Positions 47,782-61,002 of a DNA stretch of 64,000 nucleotides are shown here, piece by piece. Below the pieces are notes generated by a model that was given only the letters and a program-made list of their open reading frames with translations, was not told the DNA's origin and ran no database searches. The DNA is from Acorus gramineus. Its lineage: Eukaryota > Streptophyta > Magnoliopsida > Acorales > Acoraceae. The stretch covers positions 16,223,116 through 16,287,115 of the forward strand of contig CM060856.1 of assembly GCA_030737835.1 (NCBI GenBank), given 5' to 3'. The position numbers were made by a program, and so were the translations under genes. Each line of letters opens with the position of its first letter. Position 1 is the first letter of the stretch.

Positions 47782-50160
47782 TGTTGAAAAAATGTCTTAG
47801 ATCCGGTGTATCAAAATTTTGGATGGTCAAGATTAAGCCATTTAGGGTGGGCACCTAATTGATTAAATCATTAAGTTTGAAAAAAGTCTATTTTTGTGAT
47901 GAAATTTATTGAGAGATTTTAGGGATTTGTTTGTTATGATTTGTTTATATAAAATCTCATGTAGAAAGACTTTGAAATTTGGCTTGATTTTGCACATTTG
48001 TATTTAGAGGTCCTCCAATGTATGTTTGAATGTAAGTCATAATGTATTTCTCAATTCTATTAGTGGATGCACAACAAGTGGTATCAGAGTTATGAACCAT
48101 GGCAACATCAATGGCATCGGATCGGATTTGCAAGAAGAAGAAAAAAGAAGAAAGAAGTAGGGCATATTCCTTGTCTGTCTGGGTATGGAAATTTTTTTTT
48201 GTTTCCATGGATTTGTTGCATGGGATTTGTTTAAGGAGCTCTCGGTGGAGATCATGAATTAAGATGGGATAAGTTCGATTTTTATGCATCCATGAAACAT
48301 CGGCTAAAAAAAAAAAAGATTTTGAAACTTGTGGCCGTGGGATATGTAATCCCTAATTGCATGGGATTTTATTTAGAATTGCATGTTGTTTGTTTGAATA
48401 TGGATGATGTGGCTGATCGAAAAGGAAAGAAAACAAAAGAGGAAGATAACTGTGTATTCTCTGATTGCATGGGATTTGATTGAAAAGATATGCATGTGTG
48501 GGTTGAGATTAGATATTCATGGACTTGGTGTAGTGATTTAAAAAAGAATTAAAGACATCTAAGTTGCTATAAACATGAGAAAAACCCTTACTAAAATTAG
48601 GACAGACGCACAAGTCCTTGAAAACTCAGAAAAACCCAATTATCATTCTTCAGATAAATTTCCATCGAAATTTAACAGAATATTCCTAGAATATTTTATC
48701 ACATATAATTGTGTAGACATTGAAGTCCTTACAAATTAGTCCCTGCAAAAGATATCTAAAAGACTTTTACATTAAATTGTGTATATATTATAGTCCCTAT
48801 AAATAATCATAAAAATAAATTATTCCCCACAAAAGATAAAATTGCATTTGAAAGACTTTTACATGTAATTGAATAGACATTACAGTCCTTATAAACAATC
48901 GTAAAGACAAATTGGTCCCTCTAAAAGACAAAAATATCCTTGAAGGATTTTTACATTTAATTGTGCAAACATTGTAATTAAAAAATTAAATACCCTCTAA
49001 AATACTGCAATTTCTACACAATTAAATGTAAAAATTCTTTAGGGGCATTTTTGTCTTTTACATGTACCAATTTGTCTTTACGATTATTTATAAGGACTGT
49101 AATGTCTATCCAATTAAATGTAAAAATCTTTCAGGGGCAATTTTGTCATTTACAAGGACTAATTTGTAAGGATTGCAATGTGTACACAATTTAATGTAAA
49201 AGTCTTTCAGGGGTAATTTTGTCTTTTACAGGGACTAATTTGTCTTTATGACTGTTTATAAGAACTTCAATGTCAACACAATTATATGTGACAGAATGGG
49301 TTTGAATTTGGCATGAATGGGTTTGAATTTTCTGCCAAGTGCATACGCAAGGCATAAAGGCATGTGCACGGGGCGCACAGGTGTTCCAATTTTGAGGTGG
49401 AGGTCTGATCAGATCTTTCGAACACGTGACGATTGATTCAAGGTGTCATATTTGATTTAGTAGTTGATCCATGGAAAGGCGGCGCAGGCTTATGGACTCG
49501 ACATTTGCATTTGGCGGTGGCAGAGGTCCAGAGAAAGTAGTTCTTAAAATCTCTGCAATTTAGAATTTGTAGAGCGGGTCATTTGCATGTGAAGAACTCA
49601 TGTTGGTGAAGACCACTTGGTTTAAAATGGAGTTTGCATTGGCATTTGCATTTGTATAGTATACTATTTGCACGATCTTGCTTCAAGGATGGCACGGAGC
49701 GAGGTGGAGGCAGCGAGATGGAGGCATCAAGGAAAATCTTAAGTGCATACGAGCGAGATTGTTGGAAAAATGTCTCAGATTCGGTGTACCGAAATTTTGG
49801 ATGGCCAGGATTAAGTTATTTAGGGTGGGCACCTAATTGACTAAATAATTAATTTTGAAAAAATTCTATTTTTGTAATGAAATTTATTGAGAGATTTTAG
49901 GGATTTGTTTGTATAAAATCTCATGTAGAGAGACTTTGAAATTTGGCTTGATTTTGCACATTTGTATTTGGAGGCCCTCCAATGGATGTTTACATATAAA
50001 TCTTAATGTATTTCTCAACTCTATTAGTGGATGCTCTATTATTTTGCAGCCTTGTGGATGTAAGTTTAGGTCGAACCACGTAAATCTGTGTTCTTCTTGT
50101 TATTTGTGTTTTCTTCGATTTCGATATTTGTTATATTTTCGCTTTCGCTATGCACAGTAC
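47782..50160 (+). mobile_element. Degenerate LTR retrotransposon, 2.4 kb
   Basis: The 5' LTR is 47782-48076 (TGTTGAAAAAATGTC to GATGCACAACA). The 3' LTR is 49760-50160; it starts TGTTGGAAAAATGTC and shares TTAGGGTGGGCACCTAATTG and TTTGAAATTTGGCTTGATTT. The 5' LTR lacks about 115 bases near its 3' end that the 3' LTR keeps. TGGTATCAGAG (48079-48089) follows the 5' LTR as an initiator-Met primer site. The flanks are AAATG on both sides (47777-47781 and 50161-50165). The interior has no intact gag or pol; a 0.6-kb palindrome fills part of it. Confidence 0.83.
48699..49291. repeat. 0.6-kb palindromic foldback inside the LTR element
   Basis: The arms 48699 to about 48995 and 49291 back to about 48996 are inverted copies. 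Each starts TCACATATAATTGTGT and is built from two or three diverged ~95-bp repeats containing AAAGACTTTTACATTTAATT and CAGTCCTTATAAATAATCGT. There is no coding sequence. It is probably a foldback or MULE-like element that inserted into the retrotransposon. Confidence 0.8.
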
Positions 50161-51578
50161 AAATGATCCAAGGAAGTTTAATCACTGATTATTATTTCTT
50201 TTATTTATTTGTTTTGACACAAAATCATAAACAATTGATAAGGAAAACAATAAATTTATAAATCTCATCTCAGCCACACTGTTAGATTTACATCGCATCT
50301 TCATCGAGTGTATATTGGGTAGTTATGACTTTTATTAATAAATAACCCACTGATCTCTCAATTGTTATTTTAAGTGGATTGTACACACCATAGGCGGCCC
50401 GATTTGCATTCCTATCTAAAGTTCAATAATTTTAGGAAGACTGGTTGTACTTATATCATTTGGTCTAAATCAAATTGAATTAAAAAAATACATCAAATTT
50501 TGAATTGTATCCATACCAAACATATTGTTCTACTTAAAAATGGAGTGGGTAATTCCATGTGCTTGTAGTAGGTTCATTTTGTAGGCTGTCAAGGCGCCTG
50601 TGGCCATAATTGGAGGCCTTTTAAAAATTATATATACATTGATATCTAAATTTTCAGCACTAGCTGTTCCAAAGATCAAGGCATTGGTATAAGACAGCAT
50701 ATAAATTAATTAACAGCTAATATCGATACCCTATTAGTTGTTTTTTTGTGGAGAATACCTTACATTAATTTTCAGTTATTTCAAATATATATGTTCATTG
50801 CATATCTGCATGAAACATATATATAGAAATTTAAAAATTAAATTATGTTCTTTGTTTTCAAATATGAGTATTGATTTGGTGATCAAATTTTTAATCATGA
50901 CCATTTTTTTTAATTTAATAATTAAAAATACAAAAACACAAGGTATCATGGGGGAGGAGATCATAAGGTGGTTATTCAACCCTCCCAAATGCCAACCCTG
51001 GCAATATCACGTCCCCAGTACCTCCATTTTAAACCAATGAAAAGATGCATGTCATTTTATTACTACTGATTTATTTTACAGTGTTAGTGTAAAACACACT
51101 TTGTAAAGTGTTAGAGTATTCATCTTATATATATATAATGTTAGGGATAGTCCCACGTGTAATTTTATTTGCATTATATTGTTAATTGATCTTGAATTGA
51201 AATCTAAGATTATGAAAATTTATCCTTAAAAAAAATTTGGATTTTTTTTATCCCCTAAAATTACTATACATTTTTATTAAAATCTTATTTCTTTGTCAAA
51301 CTACCTCTAAAATTGATTTTAGACCGTGACAAAAAAAATTAACTTATGACATTTGAAAGAAGTTAATTAATGATCATTTTATTAATGGTTCAATTGATCA
51401 TCTTAGATATTTTTACCTTTTCTCCCAATTGACTTTGTTTCTTAAATCAGAAGGAAAGACTTCCATCCATGATACCATTCAACCTTTCACATGTGAAGTA
51501 ATAAAGTCAAAATGATGCCCAAATCACGGTTCATCTTTTATATAATTCTCATTTTAACGTATACGTAATGAGTCTTAA

Positions 51579-51615
<37 letters not shown>

Positions 51616-53219
51616 AAAAAAGAGAAGAACAAGAACAAGTGGTATTTAATAATTTAATGAATTAGAAACCCAACTAAGCAATAATAATTGCCGCACGTTG
51701 CATGTATAGCCTTCGGTGGTCTATTCACACCATTTGCAAAGGTTGAATTTCTTTTTCTTTAATTAATTTCTTTATATGTTCCTTACATGACATAAAACAC
51801 ATTAGCATAATGTAATCCCAAAAATGAATCTTAAAATTTAATGGGATTTCAAATTTAATTTTAAAATCTTATAAAATATTTTAATCACAATAAAATACGA
51901 AAGTCGGACAATGAATTGTGGTTGGAGATTTAGTGTGGACCTTATATTTTGATTTTTTTTTTGGTGGTGACATTGTATATATTGGTCTCTCTCTCTATAT
52001 ATATACATGAACGTGGATCACATGTGTGTGAGTGTACCGTTTGTACGTGGTTGTGCAGCTGGTGCTATTATAGTATAAGCATTGGTCATATACAAAGCAT
52101 TGGTCATATATTGTATTGATATCTGCTAAGCATTGGTAATCTATTGTATTATCTACTAGGATTTGGTAATATATTGTATTGATGTCTAGTTGGTGGTGTC
52201 CCTGCAGTGCTCTCACATGCATGTAGTGAAAAGATAATTCTGACTATTAGCAAGAAAAAGGTTGAGTCCATGGATTCAAAGCATGCAGTAAGTCAGAAGC
52301 CTAGAACTGGTCAAAAGGGGTTGTAGCCATTTTTTGAATGCTCATCCTTCTTTTTCAACCCATATGACTTAGGTTGTGTATCGTACATTAGAAAATGATC
52401 TGGTAATAAGCCACCAACTTTAACAAGTGGTTACCAAGAAAAAAAAAACTTTTAACAAATGATCATAAGATTACAATTAAAACACAAAAGTAAGATTCGA
52501 ACTCAAAACCACTTAAAAAGATAGTTTACCTTTGTCAACCCATCAAAAAAATGGTTCATTAGCACACTAACTTTTAGAGGAATAACCAAGCAAAAAAAAA
52601 AAAAATAAACTTTTAGAGGAATATATATCAAATGGTTTGGTGATTTATATGTTCTTTGTGTGCCATTTAATTAGGTTTTTTAATATAAAAAATCTCGATA
52701 TTAGCTGAAAAACCCTAGATGCACAGAACAACTCGCAAATCTTATGCATCATGTAACCTCGAGATTCGAACTTTAAATTCATGAAAAACCAAACCAAATA
52801 AATCAATCCTTGTTACATTAGCGAATCTTTGGGGACAAATGCATGTGCACCACACCATGTTGATGATGTGTTTATTTGGGTTTTGGAAGTCCAATATTAT
52901 CCAGATTGTGGGGAAAACATAACACCCACTTTGAGTGTATTTTTCAATACAATATTTTTTAGTGATACATAAAATTACACTCTTTTCTAAATCCATCGGA
53001 GGCTAGCTAGGTTTTTTTTGTTAAAAGGACTGCATGAGTTTACTTAATTAAAAATTAAAGCTCAACATGGCAATGATAATGCGCAGCCTAGGCTGCCTAG
53101 CTAGTAATCCTTTCTCACACAATCAGTGAAAAAAATTCTTGTTTAATTGTGTCTAAGGAGCTCTAACAGTGTTTTCCCAATTGGTGCTCTTAATATGCAT
53201 ATTTGATGTAGGACATATT

Positions 53220-53795
53220 AAGGATGCAACTTTGATAGGTTAAATTGTATCCGAACTGATTCAAATCGATTTTTTTTTTGGTTTGGGTCAATAATTTTTT
53301 GATTTGGTTTGCATATGGATTGAAAAAATAATAAACCAATCTTCTTTAGTTTTGACTTGGTTTTACTTTAAAAAATGAATTAACCGAACCAAATCGAATT
53401 AAATTTAAACATATGATTATTTGTAGTCAATTTTCATTATATAATTGTTTTTATATTAAAATTATATTGTTGCTATATCATTAATATTCATAAAAAATGA
53501 ATACACCAATTTATACTATCAACCTCAGCCTTCTATATATTTATAAAAAATTGTAAACCAACCCCTCAAAAAAATTTTAACTAACCCAAATTGGTAGGAA
53601 AAAAAATAATTGACTATATATATGTTTATATTTAACAGTTTGTTTCGGTTCGGTTTAGTTTGGGTAATCAAACAATATCGGTTCACTTTTTTTTTGGTTT
53701 TCGGTTTGTTTCAATGTTCGGGTTAGATGTAATTATAATTTGGTTCAATTTAGGTTTGCAACAAACTGAACCAAATCAACCGAATTGCACCCTTA
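53220..53795. mobile_element. Probable non-coding element with GGTGCAA-type ends
   Basis: The left end AAGGATGCAACTTTGATAGG and the inverted right end AAGGGTGCAATTCGGTTGA are weakly similar. The interior repeats GGTTCGGTTTGGTT-like phrases. The ends resemble plant hAT-derived repeats, but no target duplication was found. Confidence 0.4.
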
Positions 53796-54554
53796 TGACA
53801 AATTATCTAAATATAGTTAGATTTTACATTGTTAAAATTTATTTCATATTTTAGATTTGTTAAGATGTTTTTGAATTTCTCTAGGATTTTTAGTTAAGAT
53901 TATATATTAATTAACCAGCCATAGCCTATATATATAGAGGTGTCACCATCATAGTCAAACAGATCATCTTGAGAGATAATGAAACTTATTTTATTTTATT
54001 TTACTTGGATTCAAGGAGTTCATCGTGGATTTAAGGATTTTCTTCTTCCCCCTTATGGATCATGGGGTTTCTTCTGAGATGAAAATGTCAATTTTTTTCT
54101 ATTCTGCCACCACCACATCTATTTTCTATAAGATCCTCAAACGAGTTATAACTTAAAGCATGTATAACTTTACAAGAGTTAGTTGGAGCTATCACACATC
54201 CAAATAAGTTTCATTAAATTGCTAACGTGAAGGAAACAATGGTTTAGTGATCTAGTAATTAACTAATCATTATACAACATTTTAAATTTTGTAGCTTTCT
54301 TTGTAAATTAAACAAGTCCGAAATAAGTCATTAATAATAAAAAAAAAATGGAATTAATGTGAACTGAACAGTTTTATGTCATGTTTGTGGATCCTGTGTA
54401 GTTGGTACAGCCGCCCCATGTCAACTTCTTGAACTTTGTTTATAGAAAATAAAAATAAAAAAAATTCATGAACTTTAATGTTCAAGCCAGCTTGGTCTGC
54501 ATCTTCTTTATTCGTATCTCACTATCTTAGGTCTCATCTACTGTGCTGCATTGT

Positions 54555-54557
54555 GTA

Positions 54558-54592
<35 letters not shown>
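54555..54592. repeat. (TAA)n microsatellite
   Basis: About twelve TAA units. Confidence 0.95.
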
Positions 54593-54593
<1 letters not shown>

Positions 54594-55130
54594 GACTGAA
54601 CATGTCCAATCAGGATGATCTACCACCTTACGATATAGAGTTACAGAAAACATTTTTTTTTTTTTTTTTGAAAATGGAGTTGCATCAAACATTAACAAGA
54701 ACTGATGATTTGGACTTGGTTCACCCCTGACATGCCAATCTTCATGGGGAAATGGTTCAATTTGTAGATTATTCAATTTTATCTAAGGTTTATACGAATT
54801 AAGTTCAATTCAATACAAAAGTTATTCGATTCAACTTAATTCTACAATGAAAAGTTTGTCATCTTGTTTATTTTGATTCATGAGTTGTTTAGACATACAG
54901 GCGCGCGTGTGTGTTGATAAATAAATGATTCAGTCCGATACAAAAGATCTTTCTAAATAAAAAATGTATCAATGTGCATAATACATAAGGTCAGTCTCAT
55001 TTTAGGGACTCAAGACCAATTATATACGTTCATTTTTTTTTTTTCATGACCAAGAAACAAGTTGATCACAACACCATATTTCCATCCCTAATTTATGTCA
55101 TTCCAGTTCAGACCTCTGACCCGGAGAGCC

Positions 55131-55140
55131 TTATATAATA
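55131..55140 (+). promoter_or_regulatory. Probable TATA element of glyoxalase gene 1
   Basis: TTATATAATA lies 59-68 bases before the ATG. The surrounding block (CTTATATA.TACC...TATCACAC) is shared with the paralogue's promoter, so it is probably functional. Confidence 0.65.
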
Positions 55141-55198
55141 CCACCCATCACACACATTACATCTCATTCATTTACAAACTATACAACAAACCTCAAAC

Positions 55199-57040
55199 AT
55201 GGGCATCCAGGAGAAAGAATTCACTGGAAATTCTCTCCCACTGCTCTCGCTCAACCATGTCTCCCTTGTCTGTAGATCTGTTAGAGATTCAGCCAAGTTT
55301 TATCAAGAAGTCCTCGGTTTCGTGCTCGTTAAGAGGCCTTCGTCGTTCAATTTTGAGGGAGCCTGGTAAGTTCCATTAATATTTCTTCCAACAGTAACAT
55401 TCAGCTTTCTTTCTATAATTGTTCTGGTCTGGAAATCAATCTTATGGCACTTTTTTTTAAGGTTGTTCAACTACGGTATCGGTATACACTTGTTGCAGTA
55501 CAGTTCAGATACGACTGCTCCAAAAGCACCTTCGGTCATAAACCCGAAAGATAATCACATATCCTTCCAAGTAAGTTACAAGAAGAATAGAACTTTTCTC
55601 TGAAGATATTCCAAAATATTCATGATCTCTCCATGGCTTATTATGTGTTCTCCATGTTAGAGAAGTTGAGTCATATTATTTAACCATAGAATTTCATCGA
55701 AAATGAGCTTATTCACATAGTCATCACATTCCCTTTACAATAATACATTGCTTATGCCTATTCCATGTCCCACTTGACCTGCATGCATCTATCGAACTAA
55801 CTTTTGACGCGTCAGCTAAGGCACTTGCCCGAGGGATCCTGATTCTTGTTGATGGGATAAGATTTAATCAGAAACTAAAACAGAATATTTCAATTAAAAT
55901 TGCTTATTCCCAACATTAAATGTGGTGGTTGATAACATTTTTTGGAACTCGTATTTCCGCTTTTCGATATATGGAATTTTCATCTAATTTCAATCCTACA
56001 TGTATAAATCTAAGGTCATCTAATTTAAACTTTAATCTAGAGAAATACTATAAGCACTGGGTGATGATAAAGGGCAAGCACATTGTATAAAAAAAAGTGC
56101 TACCCAACATTAACGGGTGACCAGAAATCTGGGAGCAACTTGGGATATAATTAAATTAATAGTATCTTACTACCAGCAACTTGGGATATAGCTGTCTAGC
56201 TAAAAGAATAAATAAATAGGCAAAAGAAGTAATGTAAACCATGAATCTGCGTGTTCATGTTTATAAATGAAACAATTATTAAATCACATTATATCCAGAG
56301 TTTTAAGTCAAAACTAATTTAACAACCAGAGCAATTTCAGTTTCTGCAAACATGGACACACAAAGGGCCAGCTTGATAACTTTAATTCAAATAAATTTCT
56401 CCTTCCTAGAATTCAGTTTTTATAGATTGTGTAAGAAATTTTTTTTTTTGAAATATTTAGAAATGAACACAGAAACGATAGATTTTAAACAGAATTTAAT
56501 TTCCTAGGCATCCAAACAAAAGTAAGATAAGAATGAACACCAAATTGACCCTAAAATGGTTCTACTTTATCTTCTGCAGTGCACAGATACCAACCTGGTG
56601 AAGAGGAAGCTAGAAGAGATGGCGATAAAGTACGTGACGGCGGTGGTCGAGGAAGGAGGGATCCTAGTAGGCCAGCTCTTCTTCCATGATCCGGATGGTT
56701 ACATGATCGAAATTTGCGATTGCCAGAAGCTCCCAGTCCTCCCACTCTCCTCGTGCCCACTTAAGAAGCCTCCTCATTCTACTCTCGCAAACAAGCGTAA
56801 GTTCAACTCTGGTACCATTTTAAAACTAATTGTTAAATTGATTATGTTTCTGTAAAATAAATTTTTCAAATAATCAGTTTCAAACAGGTATTGTTTTTAA
56901 GTTCATATTTTGATTTTATTTTTCGATGCGCAGAGGAGACGCTGCGTTCGATGATGAGTGCGAAGTCCCTTTGTTCGGCGGGTGAGGCTAATTGGATGCT
57001 GGACAATTTGATCAATGATATTGTTGACATCACATTTTGA
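55199..57040 (+). CDS. Glyoxalase-I-like VOC protein, copy 1 (GLYI4 type)
   Basis: Single-domain vicinal-oxygen-chelate protein related to plant GLYI4-type lactoylglutathione lyase-like proteins, probably cytosolic. Exons: 55199-55365, 55462-55570, 56580-56796, 56934-57040; phases agree, 199 aa. Conserved blocks: LPLLSLNHVSLVCRSVRDSA, FYQEVLGF, FEGAWLFNYGIGIHLLQ, INPKDNHISFQC and QLFFHDPDGYMIEICDC. Candidate metal or active-site ligands are His20, His65, His88 and Glu136, inferred from family alignment. The C-terminal tail ends ANWMLDNLINDIVDITF. Classic glyoxalase I converts the methylglyoxal-glutathione adduct to S-lactoylglutathione, but GLYI4-type members do not all have proven activity, so the exact substrate is open. 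It has a downstream tandem paralogue at 61003. Confidence 0.94.
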
Positions 57041-60000
57041 TTCATGGAGGCATGTTTTGAGGTGGATATAGTGTTTATATTTTGGAAATTATATTTTCAG
57101 CAGTACCGGATATGGATTCAACATTTTATCATTGTAATGAAGAGGATGCTATATATATATACTATATGTAAAAGAAACCTTATAAGTCGTGGATTGTTGG
57201 TTCATTGAAGACTTGGGAAATCAAATGTATCATTTCTTTTTTTTTTAAAGCCTATTAATTAATACAATTTAATGGATTTGTTGTAACATCTGCTACCTAC
57301 ACCTAGGTAATATGACTTACGTAAATATATTATAAAGTTATATTACTAAATATATATTTTTAATTTCAATAGCATGAATTAAAAAATGAATATTTATAAA
57401 AATGAAATAATGGCATTCAATTAAAACATATCACTAAATAATTTTAAAAGATAATTATCATATTTTTAAACTATATGTTAATTTTTACATAGATGATTCA
57501 CAAAAAAAAATCAATACGTAAATCTAATAAACAATACATACTTTTAAATTTGATCTCCACAATAAGATAAAAAAAAAAAATTTTACCTTTGAAATGTTGA
57601 TGGAGGGGAAAAGATTAATGATTCTCGATCGTGGGACGGTTAATTGAACAAAAAAAAATAAAAATTAGAGTTTTTTAGAGATGGGGATTAATATTATGAA
57701 CAATTAGATACAAAATAAAAGAAAAAGAAGGTTAAAAATTTATATTTTTTGAGATACCTAGATGAGATGCCGAGGAGTGGGACTCGTAACCATGCCGACT
57801 GCCGACTATGTCTCCGTTGGATTTATTTTCTTTTATTTTTGTGGAGGGGAGGGGGATGATTAATTATTAAAGAATGGGTGATTGGTGAGGCCCATAGAGG
57901 ATTAAGGATTTAAGGGCATACGTGACACATCAACGTGAATCATGGCATATGGGGTATTTTTTTAATTTTTTTTATTGTCTGATTTTGCATGGTGGGTGCC
58001 CTTTGTTCATTGGCTGCTGCTGTGTATGGATTATGGCCCTCATGAAGTGTCAAAAAAAAAATCAGGGGGGAGGGGCGCATGGGCCCCCGGGCCCCGGGCC
58101 TCAAGTGGCTCCGCCACTGGATACACGTATTATTTCATTTTATAAGCATGCTCGTTAATGTCATGTCAATAACATAGTGTATAAAAATAATTAATGACAT
58201 TATGTATAAGACATAAAAAATTAAATATGTATTCAATTCATAAAAATATATAGTTTATTTTCAAACGGGATTGAACGTATTATTTTCATAAAAAAATTTA
58301 GTAGTGTATAATGGCTTGATGTGACTGAGTTTATTACATTTTGATATCTAAATATGAGTAATATTCACATGTTATGCATATAATTCGAAGCGACAATGAA
58401 TAAAAAAACAAAAAACAAAAACAGCATAGGTTTCTTTGTTTCTTTGTTACCTTCTGAATCAACATCAACATGTGTAACAAAGGAACCTCACTGTTTTGGG
58501 AGCTAATTCATCTCTCATGGAAATGTTGGGATCACCCCTCTCGTGTGGGTCCATATCCTTTGACAAGTTGAAAGAGACCTTTGGGTTTTCCTAGTAGATG
58601 CAATTCCCTTTGGGGTGTTGGAAGTTTCTCTCTACATTAACTTGGTACTTTCCCTAGACCATTCATTTCACTTTGCATTGATGAAATTCCATGAATGTGT
58701 TGGGAAACAAATTCACATAAGCCATCAATAAAACACGAGATCGAATACAAAAACAGAATTTAATCACATAAAGAACACAAAAATATATGGTTCGGTCTAG
58801 ACTTACATCTAAGGAATAAAAGTAGAGAATTTATTATAATAGTTGACATATAAAATACATTAAGAACTCTCTCAATCTCTCTCTCTCATATGGATTTCTA
58901 TATTTTATTTGTCAAGTTGTGTCATGGAACCTTAAAGGATATTTATATACATAAATATTACAATATTACAAGTTTCTCTAGAACACACTTCAGGAAAAAC
59001 ACTCTCAAAAGAATAACAGTCTTGGATGAACGCTTCTCTTGAAGATCTGGATTTGTAAAAGGCTCACTCTTCTTTTACAATGGTAGACACTTGCACTCTT
59101 CAAGGATATCTCTCCAATGCTTTACATTGTCTCCCTTTCCTAAACCAAATTAAAAAGAAGATATCAAAAAAATCATCTTTGAATGTCACAATTCATTCTA
59201 GAGAAATGCATCAATGAACCTTGGAATTGTTGTGGGTAAATAGGTTGGAGCCAGCACTTAATTTTAGGATGGGCTAAGTTAAAATTTAGTAAAACTTTTA
59301 ATCCATGTTAAAAAAATACAAAATTTGAAAAAGAATATAAATTAAACAAGTTCATATTCATAATGAACATTACACATCTAGTAAAATTGATATATATACA
59401 CAAAATATATATAATAAAATGACACTATAAAATTGAGTGTTGTTACACACAGTTTGTGGTTAGCCCGAAATGCAGTCTTGCATATCTCATTAGCCATTCA
59501 GAGGGGTGTATACCTTCTTAGGTGAGTATATACTTCGATTAAAAAAAAATTACATTTATTAAAAATATGTTGAAAATTAGAAATGAAGCAATATACATTT
59601 TGTTATTAAAATATATATTCATTAAATAATGTTTACTAATTTTAGAAAATTAAAAATTGTATGGACTATCCGTGGGACTATCCACATGACACCCTAGTAT
59701 TTCATATTAAAATTAAGCCCTACAATGTTTCAAATAGTAAAAAAACACTTGTTATCAAATCTAGATCTATATTTTTTTATCAAACTCTTTTTCAATCCAG
59801 AGAATCGTCTAATATGCAAGAGATTAATAGCCCATTCACAATAAAATGAGTTTTACAACCTCTCTAAAATAAATTAAAGATAAAATAATAAATTGATTTT
59901 GACAAATCTCAACCGGGCTCCCACTCATGGCTCCGCCCATGGTAAAAACTGCATTTGAGGTTTCCATTTCCCAAAGATCATTTTGTTATGATTATGTCTC

Positions 60001-60850
60001 GATCCGGTGTATCAACATCGGATGATTATGATGAAATCAAATTAGAGTGTGCACTTAATTGATAAATCATAATTAAAAAATGATCTTGATTAAAATATAA
60101 AGTGAATCTTCTAAATTCAAATAAACAAATTTGATTTGTTTGTTAGTAAATTTCTCTTTAAAATCATTTTCTATAGGGAAAGCTTTCGGATTTTGATCCG
60201 TGGTTTTTTCCTTTCTTTTTTAAGGGTTTTTCTACGTTATATCGTGTGTTCTCTTGTGGTTGTTGATTCTACATCTTCTTTATTGTGCATTTTCTCATAA
60301 GGAAAAGCACTACTTTAATTCTCTTTCATTAACAATCGTGTCCAATAACTTGTCGTCGACCATCTAGAATGTCCTTTCTTTTCTTTTGTAGGCCATCAAT
60401 CAAATAATTTGTCCTGTTCGATTTAAACTAATTTTTCATGCATTATTTCAGAGGAATTGAATTCTATTTTATGGATAATTCAAATTGATAAATTTGAACA
60501 TATCATTATTTCTATGGAGTTGGTTTACAGTCATTCCAGCGTCAAAAAAGAACAAAAAATGTTATTGAGCATGCATTCACTTTTGTAAAAATACATATAG
60601 TTCACCTTCAATAACATTTTTTTTATTTGAGGGAGGCAGGTCCTCTACTATTAAAAAAAAGGAGGTTAAGTATTTCCAAATAATGATGTAAAAAGAGTAG
60701 TTATATCAAACATTTAACAACCAGAAATTGCTTAGTACCTTCATAACACTCAATGGTCCATTTCAGCCTTATTTTCCATGTTCAGGTTATCAGTAGATCT
60801 TTTATTACTCAAAGGTCCTGCTGAATTGGTGGGATCATCTGACTCAGAGA
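57041..60850. other. Intergenic region between the two glyoxalase genes, no gene
   Basis: AT-rich. At 58699 TGTTGGGAAAC begins a block containing ATATGGTTCGGTCTAGACTT, resembling the solo LTR at 42796, but I found no matching end. At about 59430-59700 there is an AT-rich family member (TTAGGTGAGTATATACTTC). A CG-rich patch lies at 58065-58110. Confidence 0.5.
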
Positions 60851-60860
60851 ACCTTATATA
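60851..60860 (+). promoter_or_regulatory. Probable TATA element of glyoxalase gene 2
   Basis: CTTATATATACC lies about 145 bases before the ATG, in the same local context as in copy 1 (GAGAACCTTATATATACC versus GAGAGCCTTATATAATACC). Confidence 0.65.
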
Positions 60861-60912
60861 TACCCTCTATCACACATTGCAAATCTCAATTCATTTTGAA
60901 ATATATACACAA

Positions 60913-60921
60913 CATACCCTC

Positions 60922-60956
<35 letters not shown>

Positions 60957-60960
60957 CTCA
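60913..60960. repeat. (CT)n(CA)n tract in the copy 2 leader
   Basis: CT units followed by CA units, downstream of the TATA element and about 45 bases before the ATG. It is absent from copy 1, which accounts for part of the longer leader. Confidence 0.9.
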
Positions 60961-61002
60961 AACATCATTACTTCCCATCCATTTTGAACTAGAAGAGACA
61001 GC

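Larger units (their letters stand above)
50166..55130. other. AT-rich intergenic region, no gene seen
   Basis: Contains a 20-C homopolymer followed by an A run (51586-51621), a (TA)/(CT) tract near 51987-52006, a transposon-like block at 53220-53795 and a (TAA)n microsatellite (54555-54592). None of the short open frames resembles a known protein. Confidence 0.55.

Noticed and set aside
55095-55379. Alternative 94-aa frame across glyoxalase exon 1
   Set aside because: It is a different frame from the conserved glyoxalase reading and is not supported by the paralogue.
58699-59250. Possible second solo LTR starting TGTTGGGAAAC
   Set aside because: Internal phrases resemble the LTR at 42796, but no CCCAACA end or target duplication was found, so I did not call an element.
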